This document shows, one piece after another, positions 38,979 through 47,183 of a stretch of 60,303 nt of DNA. The notes under the pieces were generated by a model, which worked only from the letters and a program-made list of their open reading frames with translations, had not been told where the DNA came from and ran no database searches. Position 1 is the stretch's first letter. The number at the start of each line of letters is the position of its first letter. Location: the NCBI RefSeq assembly GCF_020889785.1, contig NZ_JACMYK010000033.1:1-60303 (forward strand), in the 5' to 3' direction. This stretch comes from Bradyrhizobium acaciae. Lineage in GTDB: Bacteria > Pseudomonadota > Alphaproteobacteria > Rhizobiales > Xanthobacteraceae. Both the position numbers and the translations under genes were made by a program.

Positions 38979-41267
38979 ATGGCGGAGCAGGGCACGACGC
39001 CGGGCGGCAAACGCGGCTACGCGGGGACGTGGCCGCCGCGCGCGGCTGCACCGGTCGGCGGCTATCTCCCGGTGCGCGCCAGCATCTGGCGGCCTTTCGT
39101 CGAGACCATGCGGAAATGGGCGCGCGCGGAGGCGGGGGCCGGACGGCTGTTGCCGTGGGTGCCGGTGGCGTTCGGCACCGGTATTGCGTTCTATTTCGCG
39201 GCCGAGCACGAGCCGGTGCTATCGGTCGCGGCGGCTGTCGCAATCGTGTTCTGCCTGCTGGCGCTGTTGGTGCGGCGGCGCAGCGTGTTTCCCGCCGTCG
39301 TGATGCTGGCCGCGATCGCGGCTGGCTTTGCGATGGCGACATGGAAGACGGCGCGGATCGCTCATGGCGTGCTGGCACGGCCGGTGTTCTCGGTGGCGCT
39401 GACCGGTTTCGTAGAGACGCGCGATATCCGGGAGAAGACTGACCGCTTCGTGCTGCGCGTCGTGTCGATGGAGAGCCAGCGCGAGGTTCCAAAACTCGAG
39501 CGCGTCAGGCTCTCGGTGAAGAAGGGCACCGCGCCCGAGGTCGGCAGCTTCGTTGAATTGAAGGCGCGGCTGATGCCGCCGCTCGGGCCGCAGCGTCCGG
39601 GCTCCTATGATTTCGGCCGCGACCTCTATTTCCAGGGCATCGGCGCCTCCGGCTTCGTGATGGGCGCGGTCAAGACCAGGGAGCCGCCGGCAGCCGGCGG
39701 CCTCGCGCTGCGCTATGCCGCCTTCATGCAGTGGCTGCGCGACGCCATCGACGCGCGCATCCGCGCCACGCTCGATGGCGACCAGCGCGCGATCGCGACC
39801 GCGCTGCTGACCGGCCGGCGCGACGCGATCACGACGCCGGTCAACGACGCGATGTTCATCTCGGGGCTCGGCCACGTGTTGTCGATCTCCGGCTACCACA
39901 TGGCCGTGGTCGCCGGCGTCGTGTTCTTCACGATCCGCGCGCTGCTCGCGCTGTTTCCGGCGCTGACCGCGGGACACCCGATCAAGAAATGGGCCGCGGC
40001 CGCCGCACTGGTCGCCGCGGCGTTCTATCTGCTGCTGTCGGGAGCCGAGGTCGCGACGCAGCGATCGTTTTTCATGACGGCCGTGGTGCTGATCGCGGTG
40101 ATCGTCGATCGCCGCGCGATCACCTTCCGCACCTTGGCGGTGGCGGCGCTGATCGTGCTTGCGATCGCGCCGGAGGCGCTGGTGCATCCGAGCTTCCAGA
40201 TGTCGTTTGCCGCGACGCTCGGCCTCGTGGCGCTGGTGCAGATCGGGCTGCCGAACCTGCTGGCGTCGCCGGATCATTCGGCGACCGCGCGCGTTGCGCT
40301 ATGGGGCGGGCGTGAGCTCACGATGCTGATGCTGGCCTCGCTGGTGGCGGGGCTCGCGACCACCCCCTACGCTGCATTCCATTTCCACCGCGTGACGCCG
40401 TACGGGCTGCTCGCGAACCTCGCGGCGATGCCGGTGGTGTCCGCGATCGTGATGCCGGCCGGCCTGCTCGGGCTCCTCGCCATGCCGTTCGGGTTCGACG
40501 GCGTGTTCTGGGCGATCATGGGCTTTGGCATCGACTGGATGATCCTGGTGACGCAATGGGTCGCCGCGCTGCCCGGTGCGGTCGGCCGGATGGCGGCGTT
40601 CGGGATCGGGCCTCTGATCGTTGCAAGTGCGGGCCTCGTCCTGCTCGGCCTGTTGCGCACGCCGCTGCGCTGGTCGGGCGCGCTGCTGCTGGTGGTGGCT
40701 TCGGTATGGGCGCTGCTTGTGCCGCAGCCGGACGTGCTGGTCTCCGCCGACGGCCGCAACGTTGCGGTGCGGGGCGGCGACGGGCGGCTGCATCTGATGC
40801 ACAGCGCCAAGGACGCCTTTCTGGTGAAGGAATGGCTGGCGGCGGATGCCGATGCGCGGACCGCGACCGATGCATCGCTCGGTGAGGGCGTCTCCTGTGA
40901 TCCGAGCGGCTGTGTGACCCAGAGCTCGAACGGCGGCTTCGTCGCGCTGGCCGTGCGCGCTGAGGCGCTGGCTGACGATTGCGAGCGTGCGGCACTGATC
41001 GTGACGGCCCGGCCGCCACCGCCGCGGGGCTGCGCGGCCTCGGTGATCGATGCCGAGCGGTTGCGACGCCACGGTGCTCTGGTGCTGCGCAGGACCCGTG
41101 ACGGCTACGCCATCGATGCGGTCAAGCCCGGCGGGATCGACCGGCCGTGGTCGCCTGCGGCTCCCGGCGACGGTGACAGCGAGACAACGCTGCGTGCGCC
41201 TGCCAGCGCACCGCGGCCCGCCGTCGATGCGACCCCGGCCGAGACGGATTTGCAGGGCGAAGATTAG
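38979..41267 (+). CDS. comEC: ComEC/Rec2-family DNA uptake channel
   Basis: 762 residues. N-terminal membrane segments, a DUF4131 OB-like domain (VALTGFVETRDIREKTDRFVL) and the Competence domain with GLGHVLSISGYHMAVVAGV, followed by many membrane helices. The C-terminal hydrolase-like part (from about residue 580) is short and lacks the zinc-binding HxHxDH of the beta-lactamase domain, as usual in alphaproteobacteria. It would carry single-stranded DNA across the inner membrane. Its stop overlaps the convergent small gene by 4 bases. Confidence 0.92.
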   Translation: MAEQGTTPGGKRGYAGTWPPRAAAPVGGYLPVRASIWRPFVETMRKWARAEAGAGRLLPWVPVAFGTGIAFYFAAEHEPVLSVAAAVAIVFCLLALLVRRRSVFPAVVMLAAIAAGFAMATWKTARIAHGVLARPVFSVALTGFVETRDIREKTDRFVLRVVSMESQREVPKLERVRLSVKKGTAPEVGSFVELKARLMPPLGPQRPGSYDFGRDLYFQGIGASGFVMGAVKTREPPAAGGLALRYAAFMQWLRDAIDARIRATLDGDQRAIATALLTGRRDAITTPVNDAMFISGLGHVLSISGYHMAVVAGVVFFTIRALLALFPALTAGHPIKKWAAAAALVAAAFYLLLSGAEVATQRSFFMTAVVLIAVIVDRRAITFRTLAVAALIVLAIAPEALVHPSFQMSFAATLGLVALVQIGLPNLLASPDHSATARVALWGGRELTMLMLASLVAGLATTPYAAFHFHRVTPYGLLANLAAMPVVSAIVMPAGLLGLLAMPFGFDGVFWAIMGFGIDWMILVTQWVAALPGAVGRMAAFGIGPLIVASAGLVLLGLLRTPLRWSGALLLVVASVWALLVPQPDVLVSADGRNVAVRGGDGRLHLMHSAKDAFLVKEWLAADADARTATDASLGEGVSCDPSGCVTQSSNGGFVALAVRAEALADDCERAALIVTARPPPPRGCAASVIDAERLRRHGALVLRRTRDGYAIDAVKPGGIDRPWSPAAPGDGDSETTLRAPASAPRPAVDATPAETDLQGED

Positions 41268-41491
41268 CCGTGGTCCGGCGAGGGGCCGGCCGGCAGTTCG
41301 AACAGGCCGAGATGGTACTCGTCGGATTCGGGGCCGGCGTCGGGCTTCTTGACGAGGGTAAAGGAAGCCTCGGGAAACTGCTCCCAGACCTTCAGGTCGT
41401 CAGCCGTCACCGTCAGCCAACCGAACCGGAACATGTAGCGGCCCGGTTCCGTGACGCGTCCAGCTTTTTGCCAAGTGACCTTGTCGACCAC
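41264..41491 (-). CDS. Small conserved-looking cytosolic protein
   Basis: 75 residues from a GTG at 41491, chosen because GGAGG lies 9 bases upstream; the frame is open to 41524. The sequence (VDKVTWQKAGRVTEPGRYMF, then WLTVTADDLKVWEQFPEASF) has no signal peptide or membrane segment. I recognise no family. It overlaps the end of comEC tail to tail. Confidence 0.65.
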   Translation of the reverse strand: MVDKVTWQKAGRVTEPGRYMFRFGWLTVTADDLKVWEQFPEASFTLVKKPDAGPESDEYHLGLFELPAGPSPDHG

Positions 41492-41636
41492 CGCGCACGT
41501 CCTCCGTGCACGATGATGCGCCAAGGCGGCCGCCGACGCAAATCTCCTGTGGCGCCCCGGAACCGGATGTCCGGGGTCGCTCCAAATCGTCTAGGTCATC
41601 CGCCGCTGAATGGCGCGTTCCGCGGCGACGATGCGT

Positions 41637-42065
41637 TCAACCCAAAAACAGCGTTGCGAACGCGGAGGGGCGCCGCTCCACGACCTTCGGCTTCTGCTCG
41701 ATGGTTGGATGCAGTGCCGGCAGTTGCAGCACGCTAACGCGTTGTCCCTCGACCAACTGGGTCACCAGCACATGGCTGCCGTCGGGGAATTCGACCGCGT
41801 CGTGATGACGATCGGGAACGTCGGGTTCGACTTCGTTGAACACACCGACGCGGAAATTCATCGTCTTGGTCCAGATCCAGCGGCTGTCGTAGCGAACGTT
41901 CTCGGCGAAAGCGAGTTCGGTGCCCGGCAGCATGCAGACCGCGACGGTGGGGTCGTTCTCCGAAGCAAAGCCGCGGGTCGACGTGCCGCGGAAAGTCGTC
42001 GTGATCAGCGTCTCTCCGACAATGGCGGGGCGCGATGCCACGGCGTGCAGACTATAGTCACACAT
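41637..42065 (-). CDS. Hypothetical protein, 142 residues
   Basis: ATG at 42065 with GAGGAG 7 bases upstream; the frame extends 15 bases further without a signal. It begins MCDYSLHAVASRPAIVGETL and has a metabolic-enzyme-like, non-membrane composition ending HPTIEQKPKVVERRPSAFAT. No catalytic motif recognised. It stands alone between a small gene and lexA, all on the minus strand. Confidence 0.65.
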   Translation of the reverse strand: MCDYSLHAVASRPAIVGETLITTTFRGTSTRGFASENDPTVAVCMLPGTELAFAENVRYDSRWIWTKTMNFRVGVFNEVEPDVPDRHHDAVEFPDGSHVLVTQLVEGQRVSVLQLPALHPTIEQKPKVVERRPSAFATLFLG

Positions 42066-42306
42066 CGGATGGCTCCTCATTTCGAGGTAGCGACCCGTGC
42101 CTCTCCTTGAGGCATGGGGCCTCTACCAGAGTGGACGATAGCGAACGAGCGTCTGCTCGTTTCTGGGCGATTGTACGACTGGCCCGAGTTCGCCTCAATC
42201 ACAAACACGCGACACTGCGTGAGAGGTATCGGAGCGCATCGGGCAGGCCGCATACCGCGCTATCTTCCAAGGAACGATCCGATGTGTCGCTCGTTCCTCG
42301 CAGCCC

Positions 42307-43011
42307 TCAGTATTTGCGATAAAGGCCGATCAGCTTGCCCTGGATGCGGACCCGGTTCGGCGGCAGGATGCGCACTTCATAGGCGGTGTTGGCCGGCTCC
42401 AGCGCGATCGACGCGCCGCGGCGGCGGAAGCGCTTCAGGGTGGCTTCCTCCTCGTCGATCAGCGCCACCACGATGTCGCCGGTGTTGGCGACGTCGTTGC
42501 GCTGGATCAGCGCCATGTCGCCGTCGAGGATGCCGGCATCGACCATCGAGTCGCCGCGCACTTCCAGCGCATAATGTTCGCCGGAGCCAAGCATGTCGGG
42601 CGGCACGCTGATGGTGTGGCTGCGGGTCTGCAGCGCCTCGATCGGCGTACCGGCGGCGATCCGGCCCATCACCGGGACCGCGACCGGCCGGTTGCCGTCG
42701 TCCTCGGCGATCGGCGGCGTGCTGGTCCGCTTGCCGAGGGTGCCTTCGATGACGCTCGGCGTGAAGCCGCGACGGCCGTTGCCGGCGCCGGCCGAGAGCT
42801 CGGGCAGCTTGATGACTTCGATGGCGCGGGCGCGGTTGGGCAGGCGGCGGATGAAGCCGCGCTCCTCGAGCGCAGTGATCAGGCGGTGGATACCGGACTT
42901 CGAGCGCAGGTCGAGCGCATCCTTCATCTCGTCGAAGGAGGGCGGCACGCCGGCCTCTTTCAGACGTTCATTGATGAAACGCAGAAGTTCGTACTGTTTG
43001 CGCGTGAGCAT
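42307..43011 (-). CDS. lexA: SOS repressor LexA
   Basis: 234 residues. N-terminal winged HTH ([19 protein letters not shown], recognition region [20 protein letters not shown]). Self-cleavage site Ala120-Gly121 ([11 protein letters not shown]) and the Ser155/Lys193 catalytic pair ([18 protein letters not shown]). RecA filaments trigger its cleavage after DNA damage. An exact GTTC-N7-GTTC box lies upstream at 43177-43191, and two more at 12616-12648. Confidence 0.97.
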   Translation of the reverse strand: MLTRKQYELLRFINERLKEAGVPPSFDEMKDALDLRSKSGIHRLITALEERGFIRRLPNRARAIEVIKLPELSAGAGNGRRGFTPSVIEGTLGKRTSTPPIAEDDGNRPVAVPVMGRIAAGTPIEALQTRSHTISVPPDMLGSGEHYALEVRGDSMVDAGILDGDMALIQRNDVANTGDIVVALIDEEEATLKRFRRRGASIALEPANTAYEVRILPPNRVRIQGKLIGLYRKY

Positions 43012-43176
43012 CTCGAGTATTCCCCCGGTTGATAGCGTCGTTCGATTCCGAGACTCTTCAGGTGGGGCTGCAGGCCGGGCCTGACCTCAGGAGCATAGCG
43101 CTCGTTGCACTGCTCCCTGGCGGCCTCCCGATTGTAGACACCAGTACTCGAAACAAATCATGAACGGACACTATAT

Positions 43177-43191
43177 GTTCGATATGTGTTC
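43177..43191 (-). promoter_or_regulatory. LexA box upstream of lexA
   Basis: GTTC-GATATGT-GTTC on the plus strand, an exact alphaproteobacterial LexA site. On the minus strand it lies between a TTGCGG and TATAGT promoter-like pair, about 165 bases before the lexA start. It implies autorepression and a leader longer than 100 bases. Confidence 0.8.
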
Positions 43192-43254
43192 CGCAACCAC
43201 TTAATTTCCGGTGAACGTGCTCTGCAACGCGCAATCGGTTGAGCCGCGAAAGCC

Positions 43255-44466
43255 TCACTCAGGCAGCGTCAGGATCTCGCATTCGCTGCCTTTGACGGCA
43301 GCAGGCGCAAACGGCGGACGCACGAGAAGTGCCCGTGCGGCAGCGAGATTCCCGAGCAGTGAACTATCCTGCTGCGTCACCGGCGTTGCGATCAGCGTGC
43401 CGTCCTCGCGCTCTTCGAGACGCGCGCGCAGATAGTCCTCGCGCTGGTCGTTGGCGGCGAGGTCGCGGCCAAGCAGAGCGGTCGCGCGGACATGATGGAT
43501 CGTCTTTCGGCCGCTCAGCGCCCGAATCAACGGCACCAGAAACAGGAAGCCGCAGACATAGGAGGACACGGGATTGCCGGGCAGGCCGATCACCCGCATC
43601 GCGCCGAGACGGCCGTGCATCATCGGCTTGCCGGGCCGCATCGCGATCCGCCAGAACGCCATGTCGACGCCCTCGGCCTCCAGCGACTGCTTGACCAGAT
43701 CGTGGTCGCCGACCGATGCCCCGCCGGTCGTGATCAGCACATCGGCGCCGCTCTCGCGCGCCCGGCGGATGCCGGCGGTGGTTGCTTCCACGGTGTCGGC
43801 GGCAATCCCGAGATCGACGGTCTCGGCGCCTTCGGCGCGGGCCAGCGCCCGCAGCGCATAGCCGTTGGAATAGACGATCTGGCCGGGGCCCGGCTGTGCG
43901 CCCGGCATCACCAGCTCATCGCCGGTTGCGAGCACCGCAACCTTCGGACGGCGGCGGACGGCGAGTTCGGGATAGTTCATGGCGGCCGCCAGCGACAGCG
44001 CGCGGTCGGAGAGGCGGCTGCCGGCTGCGAGCAGCACGTCACCCTCGCGGAAATCGACGCCGGCCGGGCGGATGTGCCGTCCGGCGGTTGCGACCTCGGT
44101 GATCGCGATGTGGTCGCCGTCGATCCTGGTATCTTCCTGGATGATGACGGCGTCGGCCCCTTTGGGGATCACGCCGCCGGTGAAGATCCGCACCGCTTCG
44201 CCGGCACCGACCGTCCGCCCGAACGGCCGGCCGGCCGCGACTTCGCCGATCACCTTGAGCCGGGCCGAGAGGTCAGCGGCGTCGGCGGCTCGCACGGCGT
44301 AGCCATCCATCGCCGACATGGGCTGCGGCGGCTGGGTGCGCAGCGCCGCGAGGTCGCGCGCCAGGGTGCGGTGGTAGGCGGCATCGAGCGCGACCTTCTC
44401 CTCCGGCAGCGGTTCGGCGCCGGCGAGGACGGCGGACAGGGCATCGGCAACCGGCATCAGGGCCAC
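43255..44466 (-). CDS. moeA: Molybdopterin molybdotransferase (gephyrin-like Glp/MoeA)
   Basis: 403 residues from a GTG at 44466, preceded by GGGAG with 8-base spacing; the frame extends 30 bases upstream. MoeA features: PPQPMSAMDGYAVRAAD near the N-terminus, TGGVIPKGADAVIIQEDT, and GGASVGDHDLVKQSLE in the molybdate-insertion domain. It inserts molybdenum into molybdopterin. In related genomes moeA normally follows moaC; here moaC is 14 kb away. Confidence 0.95.
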   Translation of the reverse strand: MALMPVADALSAVLAGAEPLPEEKVALDAAYHRTLARDLAALRTQPPQPMSAMDGYAVRAADAADLSARLKVIGEVAAGRPFGRTVGAGEAVRIFTGGVIPKGADAVIIQEDTRIDGDHIAITEVATAGRHIRPAGVDFREGDVLLAAGSRLSDRALSLAAAMNYPELAVRRRPKVAVLATGDELVMPGAQPGPGQIVYSNGYALRALARAEGAETVDLGIAADTVEATTAGIRRARESGADVLITTGGASVGDHDLVKQSLEAEGVDMAFWRIAMRPGKPMMHGRLGAMRVIGLPGNPVSSYVCGFLFLVPLIRALSGRKTIHHVRATALLGRDLAANDQREDYLRARLEEREDGTLIATPVTQQDSSLLGNLAAARALLVRPPFAPAAVKGSECEILTLPE

Positions 44467-44492
44467 GCTTAGAACTCCCAAAATTCCAATGT

Positions 44493-45119
44493 TCAAATCC
44501 CAAGTGCGGTCAAAGTCCTTGCCACGTCATCCGTCGATGTCACGTGGATGGCATGAAGGCCGCGCGCCCGCGCGCCTTCGATATTGGCAGCCAGGTCGTC
44601 GAAGAACAGGATCCGCGACGCCGGCACGCCGATGGCTTCTACCACATGATCGTAGGCCGCGGCGTCGGGTTTCCGATGGCCGATGGTCGAGGACAGAAAC
44701 ACGGTCCGGAAATGGCCGAGCAGCTCGGCATGGATGACCGAGAAATGTGCGACATGGGCCGGATTGGTGTTGGAGAAGGCGTAGAGCGGCATCCGCTTCG
44801 CTGCGGCCGCGAGCAGGGGGGCGATGCCCGGCATCTCGCCGGTGAAGATCGCGTTCCAGCCTTCGAGGAACTGCACATCGGTGAGGTCGATGCCGAGCGT
44901 CCGGCGCAGGTGATCGAAGAACGCCGCGTCGTCGATCCGGCCGATCTCATGATGCTTGAAGCTGTCGTCGACGACGAAGCGGCCGGCGAGCTCGGTCGGC
45001 GCACAGCCGGCATGCTGCGCCCAGTGCGCTATCACCTTGTCGAAGTCGATGTCGAGCACGACGCGGCCGATGTCGAACAGCAGCACGTCGACGGAATCTG
45101 GAGAGAGGTGCGAAGTCAT
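44493..45119 (-). CDS. HAD-family phosphatase (YihX-like)
   Basis: 208 residues from ATG 45119. HAD motifs: I, LLFDIGRVVLDIDFDKV (nucleophile Asp; DxG form as in YihX); II, FSNTN; III/IV, GHRKPDAAAYDH and FFDDLAANIEGARARG. The cap is the small alpha-helical type. YihX dephosphorylates glucose 1-phosphate; substrate here is not established. It ends 26 bases before the moeA start, on the same strand, so the two may share a transcript. Confidence 0.88.
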   Translation of the reverse strand: MTSHLSPDSVDVLLFDIGRVVLDIDFDKVIAHWAQHAGCAPTELAGRFVVDDSFKHHEIGRIDDAAFFDHLRRTLGIDLTDVQFLEGWNAIFTGEMPGIAPLLAAAAKRMPLYAFSNTNPAHVAHFSVIHAELLGHFRTVFLSSTIGHRKPDAAAYDHVVEAIGVPASRILFFDDLAANIEGARARGLHAIHVTSTDDVARTLTALGI

Positions 45120-45537
45120 TGCGTGAAACGATGTACGAAAATTGCGGGCGGGCGGCAACGTCCTCGATTTCGGTAAGGGGCAATTGCAGTTGGCGTTCCA
45201 TTCGTCGCGAGACCGATCCCGCGTACACTGCCGTCGTCCCGGCCTTCGCCGGGACGACAGCGAGTGTGTGGCGCCGCTGGTTGGGCATACGTCCGCATTC
45301 TCGCGACATGAATCGTCCGAGTCTTGCTCTTCGTTTCGCCGCTCACCCTACGACGCACGCCTCAGCGGGCAGCCGTCAGGCCACCCTTTTTCTCCCAGGC
45401 GCCGCAGGAAGCCGACGTCGACGATGGCGCGTTCGTGGAAACCCTCGGAGATGATCTCGACCTCATCGCGGCAAATTGCTTCGAAGCGTGGGCCGGCCAT
45501 AATGTCTTCTTTTTAAGGCAATTCGCTCGGAGGCGAG
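45120..45537. other. Gene-poor interval
   Basis: No gene is supported. It contains the palindromic repeat at 45233-45258. A frame on the plus strand (45324-45581) reads DLIAANCFEAWAGHNVFFL but has no start signal and no recognised family; it may be a gene remnant. Confidence 0.5.
45233..45258. repeat. REP-like palindrome
   Basis: Perfect 11-bp stem (gtcgtcccggc and gccgggacgac) with loop cttc. From memory this GTCCCGGC-CTTC-GCCGGGAC element is one of the most frequent intergenic palindromes in Bradyrhizobium genomes. Confidence 0.75.
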
Positions 45538-45752
45538 ATGGTCGATCAGTGGCCCCCAGATGCAAAGTTTCAAATGGGTGACTATGCCGCAAAGAAGCGG
45601 CGCGCATCATGGCGCGGTAGAATCGTTGGTTGGTATCGTACGGATTTGACCAAGGATATGCGACAGAGAGCTATTTCGAGCCTGGCACGGTGCAGATTTA
45701 TCCAGAGACGGCGTCCGACGCATGGAAGCCGCCGGTCCTGGAACATGAGTGA
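45538..45752 (+). pseudogene. DfrB (R67-type) dihydrofolate reductase homologue, frameshifted
   Basis: ATG 45538 follows GGAGG. The first frame gives FQMGDYAAKKRRASWRGRI then VGWYRTDLT, matching the SH3-like R67 DHFR core (GMGDRVRKKSGAAWQG, IVGWYCTNLT). After 45651 the match continues in another frame, from 45654 to the TGA at 45750: GYATESYFEPGTVQIYP, against R67 GYAVESEAHPGSVQIYP. The active-site VQIY, the Lys of KK and the buried Trp are all kept. Relative to R67 four bases are lost at the junction. R67-type enzymes reduce dihydrofolate as tetramers and are unrelated to FolA. As written, the first frame runs on to 45846 with unrelated sequence. Confidence 0.8.
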
Positions 45753-45808
45753 CCGATTCTCGCCCTCCTGCGACCTTCGGAATCTCTGCTATTGGGCAAG
45801 GGCGCGGC

Positions 45809-45946
45809 TCACATCCGGGAGAGCGCCAGGCCGAGATAGCCGATGAGCGCGCCGGTGCTGAGAATGATGACGACGAGCGCCTGCTCTGAACGTGCCTGCA
45901 AGGTTTTCCGGGTCACGGCGTTGGACGCTCCGTCTCGAGAAATCAT
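45809..45946 (-). CDS. Possible 45-residue single-pass membrane protein
   Basis: ATG 45946 to TGA 45809. A polar N-terminal half (MISRDGASNAVTRKTLQARS) leads into one membrane helix (ALVVIILSTGALIGYLGLAL) and a short tail SRM. Only a weak GGATA lies upstream. Topology would be N-in. No family recognised. The clean amphipathic-then-hydrophobic layout makes it more likely than chance, but it is unproven. Confidence 0.4.
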   Translation of the reverse strand: MISRDGASNAVTRKTLQARSEQALVVIILSTGALIGYLGLALSRM

Positions 45947-46053
45947 TCTATCCAACTAACGTGGGTCAGTGTCCGTTCCGGTTCCTCCTCGGGGAACTTT
46001 AGAGGATGTCGGCTATGCGAGCACATCGGCACCTCGCTTCATTCCAGCCCGGA

Positions 46054-46099
46054 AACCAACAACGCCGCCCGCATCGAAATACGGCGGGCGGCGTTGGTT
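46054..46099. repeat. Long GC hairpin
   Basis: Arms aaccaac-aacgccgcccg and cgggcggcgttggtt pair over 15 bp with one bulge. No T run follows on either strand, so it is not a standard terminator. Confidence 0.6.
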
Positions 46100-46164
46100 C
46101 TAACCCCAGGAGGAATGGCAAAATCCTGACCTGTACGGATACGGACGAGCGCGGAAAGGGGTTC

Positions 46165-46245
46165 ATGCCTTCGGCTCCGTATGATTCCGGTACTCCGGAG
46201 GAGCAGATGAAAGTAGCGGGGCGGGGTCTAGGATTGGGTGACTAA
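46165..46245 (+). CDS. Possible 26-residue peptide
   Basis: ATG 46165 with AAGGGG 4 bases upstream, ending TAA at 46245: MPSAPYDSGTPEEQMKVAGR then GLGLGD. Charged and soluble; no family recognised. Ribosome-binding site is its only support. Confidence 0.2.
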   Translation: MPSAPYDSGTPEEQMKVAGRGLGLGD

Positions 46246-46348
46246 GTTGCTCTGGCCTCAGCGTGTGTACCCCCTCGCTGGGGCCTTTCTTTGTGCCACC
46301 GATCTCGCTGAGCGCGGGCTTGCATCGTGAGCCGGCGCCGCCGCGGGC

Positions 46349-46685
46349 TCACTGCTCGCCCAGATCGATCTGCGTCAGGATGCCCTGCCGCAGCGCGAGG
46401 CGGACCAGCTCGATATCCGTGCCGATACCGAGCTTGTCCTTGATCAGGGAATGCAGGTTCGCGACCGTCTTGGGGCTCAAGTACAGCGCCTCGGCGATTT
46501 CGTCGGTGGTCTTTTCCGCGAGCAGCATACGCAGCACCTCGAATTCCCGCGCGGTCAGCGGGTCGGCGGCGGCGGTCTCGCCGGCGAGGTGGCTGAGCGC
46601 GAGCTCGTGGTCGATATGCGGACTGATTGCGGTCTTGCCCGACAGCGCACGGCCATCGTCGATCGCAAGCGCGATTTCGCTAACG
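46349..46685 (-). pseudogene. LuxR/NarL response-regulator fragment (HTH only)
   Basis: The C-terminal HTH is intact: LTAREFEVLRMLLAEKTTDE, IAEALYLSPKTVANLHSLIK, DKLGIGTDIELVRLALRQG. It is preceded only by what looks like the last helix of a receiver domain (IALAIDDGRALSGKTAI). Beyond about 46685 the frame continues but is the antisense of another gene fragment, so the phosphoacceptor domain is missing. Most simply, a deletion removed the 5' part. A free HTH could still be made if a start exists, but none with a ribosome-binding site is seen. Confidence 0.75.
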
Positions 46686-47072
46686 TTGCCGCCAGACGCC
46701 GATGCCGCCAAACTCGCCGACGTGACCCGGGGCGTGCGCGACCAGCTTGCGCAGTCGGGCCGGTACCGCCTGGTCGATACCGCCGGCGCGCCTGCGGAAC
46801 CCATCAAGGCGCGCGCGCTGCGCGACTGCGGCGGCCCGCGAAGCTGCGACTGCGCGACAGCTCGGCGCGGATCAATCGCTGATCGGCGTCATCAGGCGGT
46901 CCGCCGGACCGAATACACGGTCGGCTTCCAACTGCGCGATGCCCGCAGTGGCGCGGTCGTTTCGCGCGACGACAGCGACCTGCGGATGGGCGCCGATTAT
47001 TCCTGGACCCCCGGCGCGGTTCGCCTGATCGGCGACCGCCTGCTCGAGGGCGGAGCGCAGCGGTCGGTCTGA
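46686..47072 (+). pseudogene. DUF2380-like protein fragment with paired frameshifts
   Basis: No start or signal peptide. From about 46690 the frame reads LADVTRGVRDQLAQSGRYRL (typical of DUF2380/DUF3280 exported proteins) and ends LRMGADYSWTPGAVRLIGDR then LLEGG. Between about 46822 and 46897 the expected sequence (REAATARQLGADQSLIGVIR) is found in the +1 frame, so an extra base near 46825-46835 and a missing base near 46895 compensate each other. The 5' end abuts the LuxR fragment head to head. Non-functional as written. Confidence 0.65.
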
Positions 47073-47183
47073 GGGCGCGGGCGGACCATCGCAAAGTGCG
47101 ATAGCTGTTAGACACGCCGTCATCTGGCTCCATGCTTATCTATGCGCTATCACCGCGCTCCGATCCCTGCACAGGAGCTGCCG

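Larger units (their letters stand above)
45947..46348. other. Gene-poor interval with a large hairpin
   Basis: The main structure is a long imperfect hairpin (arms 46054-46071 and 46085-46099, core acgccgcccg/cgggcggcgt with a 3-base bulge). A possible 26-residue frame follows it. No other gene is supported. Confidence 0.5.

Noticed and set aside
46263..47072. Single 269-codon plus-strand gene
   Set aside because: Its first half is the antisense of a clear LuxR HTH; only the part after about 46686 resembles a protein family.
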